Of a stretch of 38,383 bases of DNA, positions 29,424-38,383 are shown piece by piece; the first letter of the stretch is position 1, and each line of letters opens with the position of its first letter. A program made the position numbers and the translations under genes. This DNA comes from an uncultured Methylococcaceae bacterium (GTDB taxonomy: Bacteria; Pseudomonadota; Gammaproteobacteria; Methylococcales; Methylomonadaceae). The notes below the pieces were generated by a model. It was not told where the DNA came from, searched no databases, and was given only the letters and a program-made list of their open reading frames with translations. The stretch spans positions 1 through 38,383 of the forward strand of contig CAIZMK010000004.1 in NCBI GenBank assembly GCA_903934035.1, written 5' to 3'.

Positions 29424-29484
29424 TAAAATAAGCTCTATAACATTGGACTTTCGATGTTGGGCGTATGCAATATGCCCCTACGGC
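29398..29484. repeat. Inverted repeat / MITE-like unit GTAGGGGCGTATTGCATACGCCC ... GGGCGTATGCAATATGCCCCTAC
   Basis: Arms pair at 22/23; each arm is itself a hairpin (GGGCGTAT-TGC-ATACGCCC). Confidence 0.8.
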
Positions 29485-29538
29485 ATTTTTAACTTGGATC
29501 ACAGGCTTTGCATTAATTGAGCTTTAATCTTAATCAAG

Positions 29539-31110
29539 CTAGTTTACGAACAATCCTAAATTATTAAATACGATTGCAAAACTAATGGTTGCTGCACTAA
29601 CAATCATTGCCCATATCGTGGTGCGATGATTATTTGCCATTTGCTGCCGCAATAGCTTTAATTCTAGTTGCTGCGCTTGTGCATTAGCTTGGCCTTGTGC
29701 CGCATTATCTAAAGCTTTGTAAAGCAATGAGGGAATATGTGGAAATTGCTCAGCAAACTCTGGTAATTGTTTAATGATTTTTTCGATTTTGGCTTTAGGA
29801 CCTATGCGCTCATGAAACCATTGCTCTAAGTAAGGCTTAGCAGTTTGCCATAAGTCTAACTCAGGATAAAGTTGTCTACCTAAGCCTTCGATATTCAATA
29901 AGGTTTTTTGTAGCAAGACTAATTGCGGCTGTACACGCATATCAAAGCGTTGAGCGGTCTGAAACAAGCGCAACAATAATTGACCAAAGGAAATATCCTT
30001 GAGAGGCTTTTCAAAGATAGGTTCACAGACACTACGTATGGCCGATTCAAATTCTTCGATGCGTGTTGTACTCGGCACCCAGCCCGACTCTACGTGCATC
30101 TCTGCGACTTTACGGTAATCGCGATTAAAAAAGGCTAAAAAGTTTTCTGCCAAATAGCGCTGATCAGAAAGTGACAAAGAACCTACAATACCAAAATCTA
30201 CCGCAATATATTTATCGGGCAAATCAACAAATATATTGCCAGGATGCATGTCCGCATGAAAGAAGTTATCTCTAAACACCTGCGTAAAAAATATTTCTAC
30301 GCCACGTTCTGCCAACGACTTAAAATCAGCACCACCGGCTTTTAGTCGTTCAATATCACCGACGGGTATGCCATAAATGCGCTCCATGACCATCACTTTT
30401 TGACGAGTCAAAGGCCAATGAACCTCTGGGATATAGATTAACGGCGAATTTTCAAAATTGCGTCGCAACTTAGCGGCATTAGCCGCCTCTCTAACTAAAT
30501 CTAATTCATCTAAAGTTGTTTTTTCAAACTCAGCAACAACTTCTTTGGCGCGTAAGCGTTTGGCATCCGGCCAAAAGCGCTCTGCAAAACGCGCAAATTC
30601 ATAAAGCAAGCCTATATCTGATCGAATACGCGCTTCAATATCTGGGCGCAAGACCTTAACGACCACATTCTCGCCACTATGCAAGATAGCCGTATGAACT
30701 TGAGCAACCGATGCTGAAGCCAAAGGTGTAGCATCAAATTCTAAAAAAGCTTCGGCAATAGACATGCCTAACTCAGATTCGATGATGTTACGCGCAATCT
30801 CGTTGCTAAAAGGCGGAACTCGATCTTGGAGTTTTATAAGCTCATCAGCAATGTCATCAGGCAGTAAATCTTTACGAGTCGATAAAGCTTGACCAAATTT
30901 GACATAGATAGGACCTAAATCTTCCAAGGCCTTTCTGATTCTAACGCCACGCGGCTCTGATTTTTTCTTAAGCCAGTAACTGGGCGTAATAAAAGCTAGA
31001 TAGCGTATAGGGCGAAATAAATGCGTCCTTAAAACAATTTCGTCTAGACCGTGAACGACCAATACCCAGCTAATATGGATCAGGCGTAATAAAATGTTAG
31101 GTCGAATCAC
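29539..31110 (-). CDS. ubiB: Ubiquinone biosynthesis regulatory kinase-like protein UbiB
   Basis: [24 protein letters not shown] (KxGQ), [11 protein letters not shown]-terminal TM. Confidence 0.96.
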   Translation of the reverse strand: MIRPNILLRLIHISWVLVVHGLDEIVLRTHLFRPIRYLAFITPSYWLKKKSEPRGVRIRKALEDLGPIYVKFGQALSTRKDLLPDDIADELIKLQDRVPPFSNEIARNIIESELGMSIAEAFLEFDATPLASASVAQVHTAILHSGENVVVKVLRPDIEARIRSDIGLLYEFARFAERFWPDAKRLRAKEVVAEFEKTTLDELDLVREAANAAKLRRNFENSPLIYIPEVHWPLTRQKVMVMERIYGIPVGDIERLKAGGADFKSLAERGVEIFFTQVFRDNFFHADMHPGNIFVDLPDKYIAVDFGIVGSLSLSDQRYLAENFLAFFNRDYRKVAEMHVESGWVPSTTRIEEFESAIRSVCEPIFEKPLKDISFGQLLLRLFQTAQRFDMRVQPQLVLLQKTLLNIEGLGRQLYPELDLWQTAKPYLEQWFHERIGPKAKIEKIIKQLPEFAEQFPHIPSLLYKALDNAAQGQANAQAQQLELKLLRQQMANNHRTTIWAMIVSAATISFAIVFNNLGLFVN

Positions 31111-31119
31111 GAGATACCT

Positions 31120-31755
31120 TTAAGTGTTGGGCTTGAGAGATTTATCAACTAGGTTATTTTCTAAGCGCTGTATGCGACGTTGTAAACGATCAAATTGCGT
31201 GCGGACTTCATCTACTTGAGCATGAAAAATAGCAATTTCTGGCTCAGAGGGAAGGTCACGAGTTTCTTCTTGTAAATATTCCGAAACATTCAGTCTAAAG
31301 CTTTCAATAGACTCTTTACTCCATTCATGACCCGATCGAAAAAACTGACTGAGATGCTGGGCCACATTATCCCCGGCGTAGCGAGCAAGATGCGGCTCGA
31401 GATTAATATCCAATTTAGAAAATAGCGTTTGAAACTTGCGACCTACTTGGGTATCGCCTTCGATTTGAATATCACCTGAAAAAATGGAACGCATAGGCTT
31501 AGAGCTAAGTCCCATTAAGCCAAAAGCAAACACAGAGCCGGTTAATTGGGTATCAACGGGCTCTGAGCTGAAATCCATTAACTGTATGGCATCGACGCTT
31601 GGGCACAAATAGAGGCTTTCATTAAAGGTCGTTATCGTCACCTTAATGATTTTACCGGCTAAAGGCGCTAAAAAAGTAGAAGCATTAGGGTCTAAGCTAA
31701 GATATTGATTGATAGCGATTTCCAAGGCATTCATCAACAAGGCTTTAATAGCCAT
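31120..31755 (-). CDS. ubiJ: Ubiquinone biosynthesis accessory factor UbiJ (SCP2 domain); preferred start MAIKALL
   Basis: SCP2-like domain, C-terminal coiled coil, position between ubiE and ubiB; start at 31755 abuts the ubiE stop. Confidence 0.85.
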   Translation of the reverse strand: MAIKALLMNALEIAINQYLSLDPNASTFLAPLAGKIIKVTITTFNESLYLCPSVDAIQLMDFSSEPVDTQLTGSVFAFGLMGLSSKPMRSIFSGDIQIEGDTQVGRKFQTLFSKLDINLEPHLARYAGDNVAQHLSQFFRSGHEWSKESIESFRLNVSEYLQEETRDLPSEPEIAIFHAQVDEVRTQFDRLQRRIQRLENNLVDKSLKPNT

Positions 31756-31756
31756 A

Positions 31757-32506
31757 TTAGATTTTATAACCTCTATGTACAGCAACAATCCCTTGCGTCA
31801 TGTTGAAGTACTCGCAGCGTTCTAAGCCTGCATTCTCCATCATTTTTTTAAGCTCATCTTGTTTAGGATGCATACGAATAGATTCGGCAAGATAACGGTA
31901 GCTATCTTCATCTTTAGCAACGACCTTGCCGATTTTAGGTAGTAGCTTGAATGAATAAAAGTCATAGACTTTTTCAGTGACTTTATCAACGGGATGAGAA
32001 AATTCCAACACGATCACTCGACCACCGGGCTTTAACACGCGGTACATAGAGCGCAACGCCGCGTCTTTATCAGTAACATTACGCAGACCAAAAGCGATAC
32101 ACACGCAATCAAAGGTATTATCTTCAAAAGGTAAGCACTCGGCATTCACTTGGGCATAACGAATATTGCCAACTAGACCTTTATCAATCAGACGACTACG
32201 ACCAGTACGCAACATTTCAGAATTAATATCTGCTAAAACGACTTGACCCTCTTTGCCGACACGTTGCTCAAAGAGTATGGTTAAATCGCCTGTTCCGCCG
32301 GCTAAATCTAGTACTTTTTCACCTTGACGCACATTGCTGAGTTGGACAGCAACGCGCTTCCAAATACGATGTATGCCCAATGACATCAAATCATTCATGA
32401 TGTCGTATTGTCCGGCAACCGAATCAAATACGCCTCGTACTAAATTAACTTTTTCATCGGTTGCAACTTGCTTGAAACCAAAATGGGTGGTGTTATCGTT
32501 TGTCAT
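31757..32506 (-). CDS. ubiE: Demethylmenaquinone/2-octaprenyl-6-methoxyphenol C-methyltransferase
   Basis: [53 protein letters not shown]. Confidence 0.97.
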   Translation of the reverse strand: MTNDNTTHFGFKQVATDEKVNLVRGVFDSVAGQYDIMNDLMSLGIHRIWKRVAVQLSNVRQGEKVLDLAGGTGDLTILFEQRVGKEGQVVLADINSEMLRTGRSRLIDKGLVGNIRYAQVNAECLPFEDNTFDCVCIAFGLRNVTDKDAALRSMYRVLKPGGRVIVLEFSHPVDKVTEKVYDFYSFKLLPKIGKVVAKDEDSYRYLAESIRMHPKQDELKKMMENAGLERCEYFNMTQGIVAVHRGYKI

Positions 32507-32910
32507 TAGTTATACCGTGTATTAAGTGATTCTTGGCGCTGATGGCCAGCATCTTTAAGTTCATTCAGGTAGTTAGCCCATAAGTCTTTATATTCAGCGC
32601 CTAGTTTATATAATAAATCCCAAGTGTAAATGCCACTATCATGTCCGTCACTAAAGACCAGACAAATGGCATAATTGCCAATAGGTTTTATTTCGCTAAT
32701 ACTGACTGTTTCTTTGTTCAGTTGCAGCGTTTCTTGACCAGGCGCATGACCTATCGCTTCTGCTGAAGGCGTGTAGACACGCAAATATTCGCTAGGTAGC
32801 TTAAAAACGCTGCCATCATCAAAACTGATTTCAAGTATATTCGACACTTGATGCAGTTTAATTTCAGTAGGCCAAGTATTGCAAGGTGTTACAGTTAAAC
32901 GCATTTTCAA
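32506..32910 (-). CDS. DUF971 (gamma-butyrobetaine hydroxylase-like N-terminal domain) protein
   Basis: [59 protein letters not shown]; conserved neighbourhood with hslU and ubiE. Confidence 0.88.
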   Translation of the reverse strand: MKMRLTVTPCNTWPTEIKLHQVSNILEISFDDGSVFKLPSEYLRVYTPSAEAIGHAPGQETLQLNKETVSISEIKPIGNYAICLVFSDGHDSGIYTWDLLYKLGAEYKDLWANYLNELKDAGHQRQESLNTRYN

Positions 32911-32926
32911 TTTGAAGGTAAGTTAT

Positions 32927-32957
32927 GTAGGTCGGGTTAGTGATAGCGTAACCCGAC
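32927..32957. repeat. Small REP-like inverted repeat GTAGGTCGGGTTA..TAACCCGAC
   Basis: GTCGGGTTA 32931-32939 / TAACCCGAC 32949-32957; related to 340-370. Confidence 0.75.
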
Positions 32958-33006
32958 ATTTTGCTATGACTGATTATTGATAGCTACCAAGCCGTGAGCA
33001 CAGAAA

Positions 33007-34332
33007 CTATAAAATATAGCGACTCAAGTCCTCGTCTTGAACTAACTCCCCTAAACTTTGATTGACATAGACGGCATCAATAACGATGGTTTTTTCTGTT
33101 AAGTCAGGGGCATCAAAAGAAATAGTTTCCAACAAGCGCTCCAACATAGTATGTAATCGTCTTGCACCTATGTTTTCAGTGCTTTCATTCACCTGCCAGG
33201 CTAATTCTGCAATCCGTAAGATACCTTCTGGAGCAAAGCTTAGGGACACACCTTCCGTAGCCAATAAAGCGATATATTGCTCCGTTAATGAGGCATTTGG
33301 CTCGGTTAAAATTCGCACAAAATCATCTGCAGACAAGGCACTAAGTTCAACTCGAATCGGAAAGCGTCCTTGTAATTCAGGAATCATGTCAGAAGGTTTG
33401 GCAACATGAAAAGCACCCGAGGCGATAAATAAAATATGATCGGTTTTAATCGCGCCATATTTAGTGCTGACGGTACTACCCTCAACTAATGGCAACAAAT
33501 CACGCTGTACACCTTCGCGCGAGACATCACTACCACCACTGCCCATTTCAGAGCGTTTACAAATCTTGTCGATTTCATCTAAGAATACGATACCATTTTG
33601 CTCTACCGCATCAACTGCTCGTGTGCGGATATCGTCTTCATTAACTAATTTAGCCGCTTCTTCTTCTTGCAAAGTTTGCATGGCTTTCTTAATAGACATC
33701 TTGCGCGACCTAGTTTTACCTGAGCCCATGCTTTGAAACATACCTTGCAATTGGCTGGTCATTTCTTCCATGCCAGGAGGCGCCATAATTTCAACGCCCA
33801 CAGGTGCAATATGCACATCGACGTCTATGTCTTTATCATCCAATTGGCCTTCACGTAATCTTTTACGCATTTTCTGGCGTGTCGCTTCTTGGGTATCAGA
33901 TAGCATACCTCCATCCGCTACTGGCAAAAGTATATCTAAAATCTTTTCTTCAGCGGCATCAAAAGCTTTGTTTTGAACCTTCTCCATTTCCACTTGGCGA
34001 GTCAATTTAACAGCCGTATCAACCAAGTCACGAATGATAGACTCGACATCTCTACCAACATAACCGACCTCAGTAAATTTAGTCGCTTCTATCTTAATAA
34101 AAGGTGCGTTAGCTAATTTAGCTAAACGCCTTGCAATTTCTGTTTTACCGACACCGGTAGGGCCTATCATTAAGATATTTTTTGGGGTGATTTCATCGCG
34201 TAAGGCAGGATCAACTTGCTGACGACGCCAACGATTTCTAAGGGCAATCGCCACGGAACGCTTAGCGCTGGCTTGACCAACAATATGCTTATCTAATTCA
34301 CTTACAATTTCTTTAGGAGTCATTTGTGTCAT
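33007..34332 (-). CDS. hslU: ATP-dependent protease ATPase subunit HslU
   Basis: [51 protein letters not shown]-terminal SRYIL. Confidence 0.98.
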   Translation of the reverse strand: MTQMTPKEIVSELDKHIVGQASAKRSVAIALRNRWRRQQVDPALRDEITPKNILMIGPTGVGKTEIARRLAKLANAPFIKIEATKFTEVGYVGRDVESIIRDLVDTAVKLTRQVEMEKVQNKAFDAAEEKILDILLPVADGGMLSDTQEATRQKMRKRLREGQLDDKDIDVDVHIAPVGVEIMAPPGMEEMTSQLQGMFQSMGSGKTRSRKMSIKKAMQTLQEEEAAKLVNEDDIRTRAVDAVEQNGIVFLDEIDKICKRSEMGSGGSDVSREGVQRDLLPLVEGSTVSTKYGAIKTDHILFIASGAFHVAKPSDMIPELQGRFPIRVELSALSADDFVRILTEPNASLTEQYIALLATEGVSLSFAPEGILRIAELAWQVNESTENIGARRLHTMLERLLETISFDAPDLTEKTIVIDAVYVNQSLGELVQDEDLSRYIL

Positions 34333-34336
34333 GCGT

Positions 34337-34903
34337 TTACTCGTTGGGTTCTGCGTCTAATTCTTCTATGCGGAGATTATGATTGGTATAAATACAAATA
34401 TCAGCGGCGATATTTAAAGATCGTTCGACAATTTCGCGGGCACTAAGATCGGTATTTTCCAATAAGGCCCTAGCTGCAGCTTGTGCAAAAGCACCGCCTG
34501 AGCCAATAGCCATTAAATCATATTCCGGTTCGATAACATCACCAGTACCAGAAATAATCAATGAGGTTTTTGAGTCTGCAATGGTCAATAAAGCTTCTAA
34601 TTTGCGTAAAGCACGATCAGTACGCCAATCTTTAGCCATCTCAACCGCTGCACGAGTTAAATTGCCGCGATGTTTTTCCAGCTTGCCTTCAAAATGTTCA
34701 AACAAGGTAAAGGCATCAGCTGTGGCACCTGCAAAACCAGCAATCACTTTATCATGATAAAGTCTACGAACCTTACGGGCATTGCCTTTCATAACCGTAT
34801 TACCTAGCGTGACTTGCCCATCGCCGCCAATGACAACCTTGTCGCCTCGACGCACAGAAAGAATGGTAGTTCCTCTAAACACATTAACATCCCAAATTAA
34901 CAA
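34337..34903 (-). CDS. hslV: ATP-dependent protease subunit HslV (alternative GTG start at 34882 gives [13 protein letters not shown])
   Basis: [57 protein letters not shown], catalytic Thr after a short propeptide. Confidence 0.96.
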   Translation of the reverse strand: MLIWDVNVFRGTTILSVRRGDKVVIGGDGQVTLGNTVMKGNARKVRRLYHDKVIAGFAGATADAFTLFEHFEGKLEKHRGNLTRAAVEMAKDWRTDRALRKLEALLTIADSKTSLIISGTGDVIEPEYDLMAIGSGGAFAQAAARALLENTDLSAREIVERSLNIAADICIYTNHNLRIEELDAEPNE

Positions 34904-34993
34904 AAAACAAGTCGGCGATTTTACATGTTATAAATTTAAAATGTTAGGAAAAATACCGCCACCATATAGCTAACCCTCCAATAAAACTGAAAA

Positions 34994-35005
34994 GTCGCCC
35001 CTACA
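34994..35005. repeat. Solo end of the GTCGCCCCTACA MITE family
   Basis: Matches the right end of the elements at 35273-35336 and 35876-35941. Confidence 0.5.
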
Positions 35006-35040
35006 AACTCTTTATAGGTTGCTGCCGACAGGCGCATCAA

Positions 35041-35082
35041 ACAGATCGTAGGATGGGTAGAGCAAAGTGAAACCCATCAAAC
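35041..35082 (+). repeat. 42-bp dispersed repeat ACAGATCGTAGGATGGGTAGAGCAAAGTGAAACCCATCAAAC, copy 1
   Basis: 39/42 identical to 36016-36057; a shorter relative near 35356-35380. Confidence 0.85.
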
Positions 35083-35125
35083 ACAGCTACCCATGTTTGA
35101 ATTTCAAAAATTAGTACCTTGTAGG

Positions 35126-35271
35126 GCATAGGTATGTACACAAGTTTCTTATCGGCGTGGAAATGATAAAAATCACCGTAAGGGCGTATGCAATACGCCC
35201 CTACGATCTTCACCACAATGTTATCGTTCGCGCGTGGGAATGCTAACCATTATTTGTGTAGATACCTATGC
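35126..35271. repeat. 146-bp inverted-repeat element (MITE-like) with 18-bp TIRs
   Basis: GCATAGGTATGTACACAA 35126-35143 / TTGTGTAGATACCTATGC 35254-35271, 17/18 complementary; contains the 93-bp repeat copy 2. Confidence 0.75.
35179..35271 (-). repeat. 93-bp repeat, copy 2
   Basis: Exact reverse complement of 29331-29423. Confidence 0.95.
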
Positions 35272-35272
35272 T

Positions 35273-35336
35273 TGTGGGGCGACAGATTCGCCCAGTACAT
35301 TCGTTTATTGAAACGGGGCGTTGTGTCGCCCCTACA
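35273..35336. repeat. MITE-like element A, TGTGGGGCGACA...TGTCGCCCCTACA, followed by GTATGATTTCC
   Basis: TIRs differ by one indel; same end and right flank as element B. Confidence 0.75.
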
Positions 35337-35459
35337 GTATGATTTCCGGATCTTTAGGATGGGTAAACCCATCAAACACAACTGCTCCTAAAAAAACTTT
35401 GTCAAATACAAAAAACAGTGTAAATAGTCCATCAGGCAAACTAACTATAAGAGCTAAAA

Positions 35460-35867
35460 ATGATTCGTTTAATTTATGTGAGTTCAGCTAATAAGCTTTT
35501 AAGTCCTGATGAGCTTGCAGACTTATTAAATATTTCAGTAAAGAATAATAACCTTAGCCATATAACAGGATTATTAATCTATTTAGATGGTAATTTTATG
35601 CAAGTTCTAGAAGGTGAAGAAGCTGATGTTGACTTCTTTTATAAAAAAATCTTACGCGACTCCAGACACCATGATGTGATCATCATAGATCGTTCAACCA
35701 TTGAGCATCGTGATTTTGAATCATGGTCTATGGGCTTTAAGGCATTAGCTAATGATGAAATTGCCCAAATCACCGGTTATTCGAGTATTTCAAGCTTAAA
35801 ATCTCTGGCAATGCACAGTGAAGCGCTGGATATTTTATTGCAGTTTTTGAAGAATAATAGGTCATGA
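35460..35867 (+). CDS. BLUF-domain blue-light (FAD) sensor protein
   Basis: RLIYVSSA (Tyr), NNLSHITGLLIYLDGNFMQVLEG (Asn and Gln of the flavin H-bond network), SWSMGF. Confidence 0.93.
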   Translation: MIRLIYVSSANKLLSPDELADLLNISVKNNNLSHITGLLIYLDGNFMQVLEGEEADVDFFYKKILRDSRHHDVIIIDRSTIEHRDFESWSMGFKALANDEIAQITGYSSISSLKSLAMHSEALDILLQFLKNNRS

Positions 35868-35875
35868 GTTTGTAA

Positions 35876-35941
35876 TGTAGGGGCGACAGATTCGCCACGT
35901 ATTAACAAACGAATATACTGGTCGAATCTGTCGCCCCTACA
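35876..35941. repeat. 66-bp MITE-like element B with perfect 19-bp TIRs
   Basis: TGTAGGGGCGACAGATTCG 35876-35894 / CGAATCTGTCGCCCCTACA 35923-35941. Confidence 0.85.
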
Positions 35942-36015
35942 GTATGATTTCCACAATTTATGGTTACTTATGCTAGATGAACTGTCCGATCGGGAGGCTA
36001 AATCATAATACTTTC

Positions 36016-36057
36016 ACAGATCGTAGGATGGGCAGAACAAAGTGAAATCCATCAAAC
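36016..36057 (+). repeat. 42-bp dispersed repeat, copy 2
   Basis: 39/42 match to 35041-35082; continues into further GGATGGGT/ACCCATC repeats to ~36112. Confidence 0.85.
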
Positions 36058-36145
36058 GTGGTGACATGATGGGTTTCGCTAACCGCTCTACCCATCAAAC
36101 GCAGCTACGCAGCTCAACGTTCCCAAAAAACTACATCAAACCGAA

Positions 36146-38212
36146 TTGACTCTTTCTGAGCAACGCTTTCGTGAGCTTTCTAACGCAGCTCCGACTTTAA
36201 TTTGGCAAGCCGATTGCCACAAAAATCGTTTTTGGTTTAATGTGAGTTGGTTAGAATTTACGGGTCGTAGTTTAGTTGAAGAACTCAATCAGGGCTGGAT
36301 GGAAAGCCTACATCCCGAAGACCAGGCTCATTATATGAGTATCTATAATCGATCCTTTGATAAAAAGGACGCTTTTCGAATTGAGTACCGTTTACGCCGT
36401 GCCGATGGCGAATATCGCTGGATAGACGGGCAATGCGTGCCGCAATTTTCTGTGGATGGCGTATTTGAGGGTTATTTAGGCGCCTGTACTGATATTACCG
36501 ATGTTAGAAACTCAAAAGCCGCGACGGATTATTTTGATATCGCTCATGAAATGATCTATAGCACCGATCTCGATGGCATGATTGTTGATTGTAATCAGCG
36601 TTTTTCTGAGATTACTGGCTATAGCCGAGATGAAGTTATTGGCCGAAATGTGCGCATACTTAAATCTGGGAAACACGATAAAGACTTCTACGTACAGATG
36701 TGGCAAGCCATTTTAAACCAAGGTTTTTGGCGTGGCGAAATTATCAATCGCCATCAAGCAGGTCATCACATCACCTTAATGACCACCCTCTCGGTTGTCC
36801 CTGATAGTCAAAATAACCCCAAGCGTTATCTAGCGGTTGCTAGTGACATTTCCTCAATCATTGAAAAACGTCAGCATTTTGAGCAACTGGCCCATTACGA
36901 TAATTTAACGGGCTTAGCGAACCGCTTATTACTGATGGATAGACTCAATCATGCCATGAGCGGCGTTAAAAGGCGCGGCGGTTTTATTGCGCTGTTATTT
37001 ATTGATCTGGATGGCTTCAAGTCGATTAATGATCACTATGGCCATGAAATGGGCGATGAGTTTTTAATCGCCATTAGTCATAAAATGAAAGAAGCCATTC
37101 GTGAGACCGACACCTTAGCCAGATTAGGCGGCGATGAATTCATCATTATTTTAGATGAATTGAATAATACACACTATCTTGAGGTGGCTATTCCTCGCAT
37201 CTTAGCAGCCTGCAATGCTGAACTTTTTTTAAGTGAAACCGCGATAAAAGTCTCAGCAAGTATTGGTATTTCTTTATATCCCAAAGATCCTGAGGGTTTT
37301 GATATTGATGCGGAAATGCTTTTAGCGCAAGCCGATCAGGCCATGTATGTTGCTAAGCAACGAGGTAAAAATTGTTACCATCGGTTCGATCGAACTCAAG
37401 ATCAAATCATCATCACCCGTAACAATTCTATCGAAGCCATACGCTTAGGTATAAGTCGTGATGAGTTTGAATTGCATTACCAGCCTAAAGTGAATATGGC
37501 TACGGGTGAAGTGTACGGCTTTGAAGCCTTAATACGCTGGAATAAAAATCATACTAAACTCTTAGCGCCGTCGAAATTTTTGTTTATCGTTCAAAATCAT
37601 CCCTTAGGTATTGAATTAGGTTACTGGGTGATTAAGAGTGCATTAAAGCAATTAAATACTTGGAACGAACACGGTTTAAAAACCAGCATCAGTGTTAATG
37701 TTGACGCAAGACAACTCATGCAAACAAACTTTATTGATATTTTAGCCGCCGAAATTAATAAACAGACTAACTTTAAAGCGGGAAGCTTAGAGCTAGAAAT
37801 ATTAGAAACCACGGCGATTGAAGATCGCTTGCTAGTTTCAAAAGTGCTTAATCGCTGCCTCGAACTGGGCCTTGAGCTTGCCCTAGATGATTTTGGCACC
37901 GGCTATTCATCGATCACTTATTTAAGAGATTTTCCTGTTAAGACGATTAAAATTGATCGCAGCTTTATCATGGGCATCTCACATTCTGAACAAGACTTTA
38001 ATTTAGTAAGCCATATTATCCACATGGCTAATGATATGGGTAAGCATGTGATTGCAGAAGGCATTGAAAGCATAGAGCAAGGTGAGTTATTACTCGGTAT
38101 GGGCTGTGAACTAGGCCAAGGCTATGTAATCGCTAAACCCATGCCTGCCTCTCATGTATTAGCATGGGTAAAAGACTGGCAATCTTATCCAACTTGGCTA
38201 AAAACATCTTAA
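36146..38212 (+). CDS. PAS-PAS-GGDEF-EAL cyclic-di-GMP signalling protein, probably 5'-truncated (only a TTG start, open frame back to 36083)
   Basis: PAS: APTLIWQADCHKNRFWFNVSWLEFTGR; GGDEF: RETDTLARLGGDEF (I-site RxxD present); EAL: YGFEALIRW, DDFGTGYSSITYL, IKIDRSFI, IAEGIE, LGQGYVIAKP. Confidence 0.92.
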   Translation: MTLSEQRFRELSNAAPTLIWQADCHKNRFWFNVSWLEFTGRSLVEELNQGWMESLHPEDQAHYMSIYNRSFDKKDAFRIEYRLRRADGEYRWIDGQCVPQFSVDGVFEGYLGACTDITDVRNSKAATDYFDIAHEMIYSTDLDGMIVDCNQRFSEITGYSRDEVIGRNVRILKSGKHDKDFYVQMWQAILNQGFWRGEIINRHQAGHHITLMTTLSVVPDSQNNPKRYLAVASDISSIIEKRQHFEQLAHYDNLTGLANRLLLMDRLNHAMSGVKRRGGFIALLFIDLDGFKSINDHYGHEMGDEFLIAISHKMKEAIRETDTLARLGGDEFIIILDELNNTHYLEVAIPRILAACNAELFLSETAIKVSASIGISLYPKDPEGFDIDAEMLLAQADQAMYVAKQRGKNCYHRFDRTQDQIIITRNNSIEAIRLGISRDEFELHYQPKVNMATGEVYGFEALIRWNKNHTKLLAPSKFLFIVQNHPLGIELGYWVIKSALKQLNTWNEHGLKTSISVNVDARQLMQTNFIDILAAEINKQTNFKAGSLELEILETTAIEDRLLVSKVLNRCLELGLELALDDFGTGYSSITYLRDFPVKTIKIDRSFIMGISHSEQDFNLVSHIIHMANDMGKHVIAEGIESIEQGELLLGMGCELGQGYVIAKPMPASHVLAWVKDWQSYPTWLKTS

Positions 38213-38254
38213 GGCGTGATCTTAATCAATAACCCATCGGCCATTAACAGCAGT

Positions 38255-38324
38255 AAAACTCGTGAGTTTTGACTCCAGTATTACTTAAATGTGGAGATTA
38301 AAGGAGTCAAAACTCACGAGTTTT
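38255..38324. repeat. Long nested inverted repeat; possible terminator of the GGDEF-EAL gene or a REP-like element
   Basis: AAAACTCGTGAGTTTTGACTCC 38255-38276 / GGAGTCAAAACTCACGAGTTTT 38303-38324, perfect 22 bp; each arm holds AAAACTC-GT-GAGTTTT. Confidence 0.85.
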
Positions 38325-38383
38325 GTTTATAAAAAAGCCTAGCACCTTAGTCATCCATGTTAGACTGAATGTTAAATAAGTAC

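Noticed and set aside
33086-34010. Plus-strand ORFs opposite hslU
   Set aside because: Antisense to conserved hslU with no independent evidence.
29331-35271. Composite transposon bounded by the 93-bp inverted repeats
   Set aside because: The interior is a conserved housekeeping block (hslVU-DUF971-ubiEJB) with no transposase; independent insertion of short elements is simpler.
35188-35391. 67-aa plus-strand ORF
   Set aside because: Spans the 93-bp repeat and MITE A; repeat-derived rather than a gene.

Overview
Chromosomal housekeeping window from a moderately AT-rich gammaproteobacterium. The PEP-CTERM protein, ThiS-ThiG fusion and style of intergenic repeats suggest something Methylococcales-like, but that is inference. 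Left to right: a 15-unit 20-bp tandem array (1-300); a minus-strand aroG > thiS-thiG fusion > trmB block; folA; a plus-strand asparaginase; then a complete minus-strand division/cell-wall (dcw) cluster: mraZ-rsmH-ftsL-ftsI-murE-murF-mraY-murD-ftsW-murG-murC-(murB-ddl in one ORF)-ftsQ-ftsA-ftsZ. The dcw cluster has a readable sigma70-type promoter overlapping three 10-bp-period MraZ-box-like repeats. A PEP-CTERM beta-repeat surface protein is divergent from dcw, followed by an ABC-F ATPase (YbiT-like), YaeQ, a small secreted protein, and a minus-strand hslV-hslU-DUF971-ubiE-ubiJ-ubiB block. The right end has a BLUF photoreceptor and a PAS-PAS-GGDEF-EAL protein separated by a cluster of MITE/REP-like repeats. 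I found no phage, CRISPR, transposase, tRNA or rRNA. The best candidates for a second look are the two in-frame fusions (ThiS-ThiG and MurB-Ddl), the exact 93-bp inverted repeat flanking the hsl/ubi block, the nested repeat elements that appear to have cut off the 5' end of the PAS-GGDEF-EAL gene beside the BLUF gene, and the 20-bp array. I see no convincing wholly new multi-gene system.
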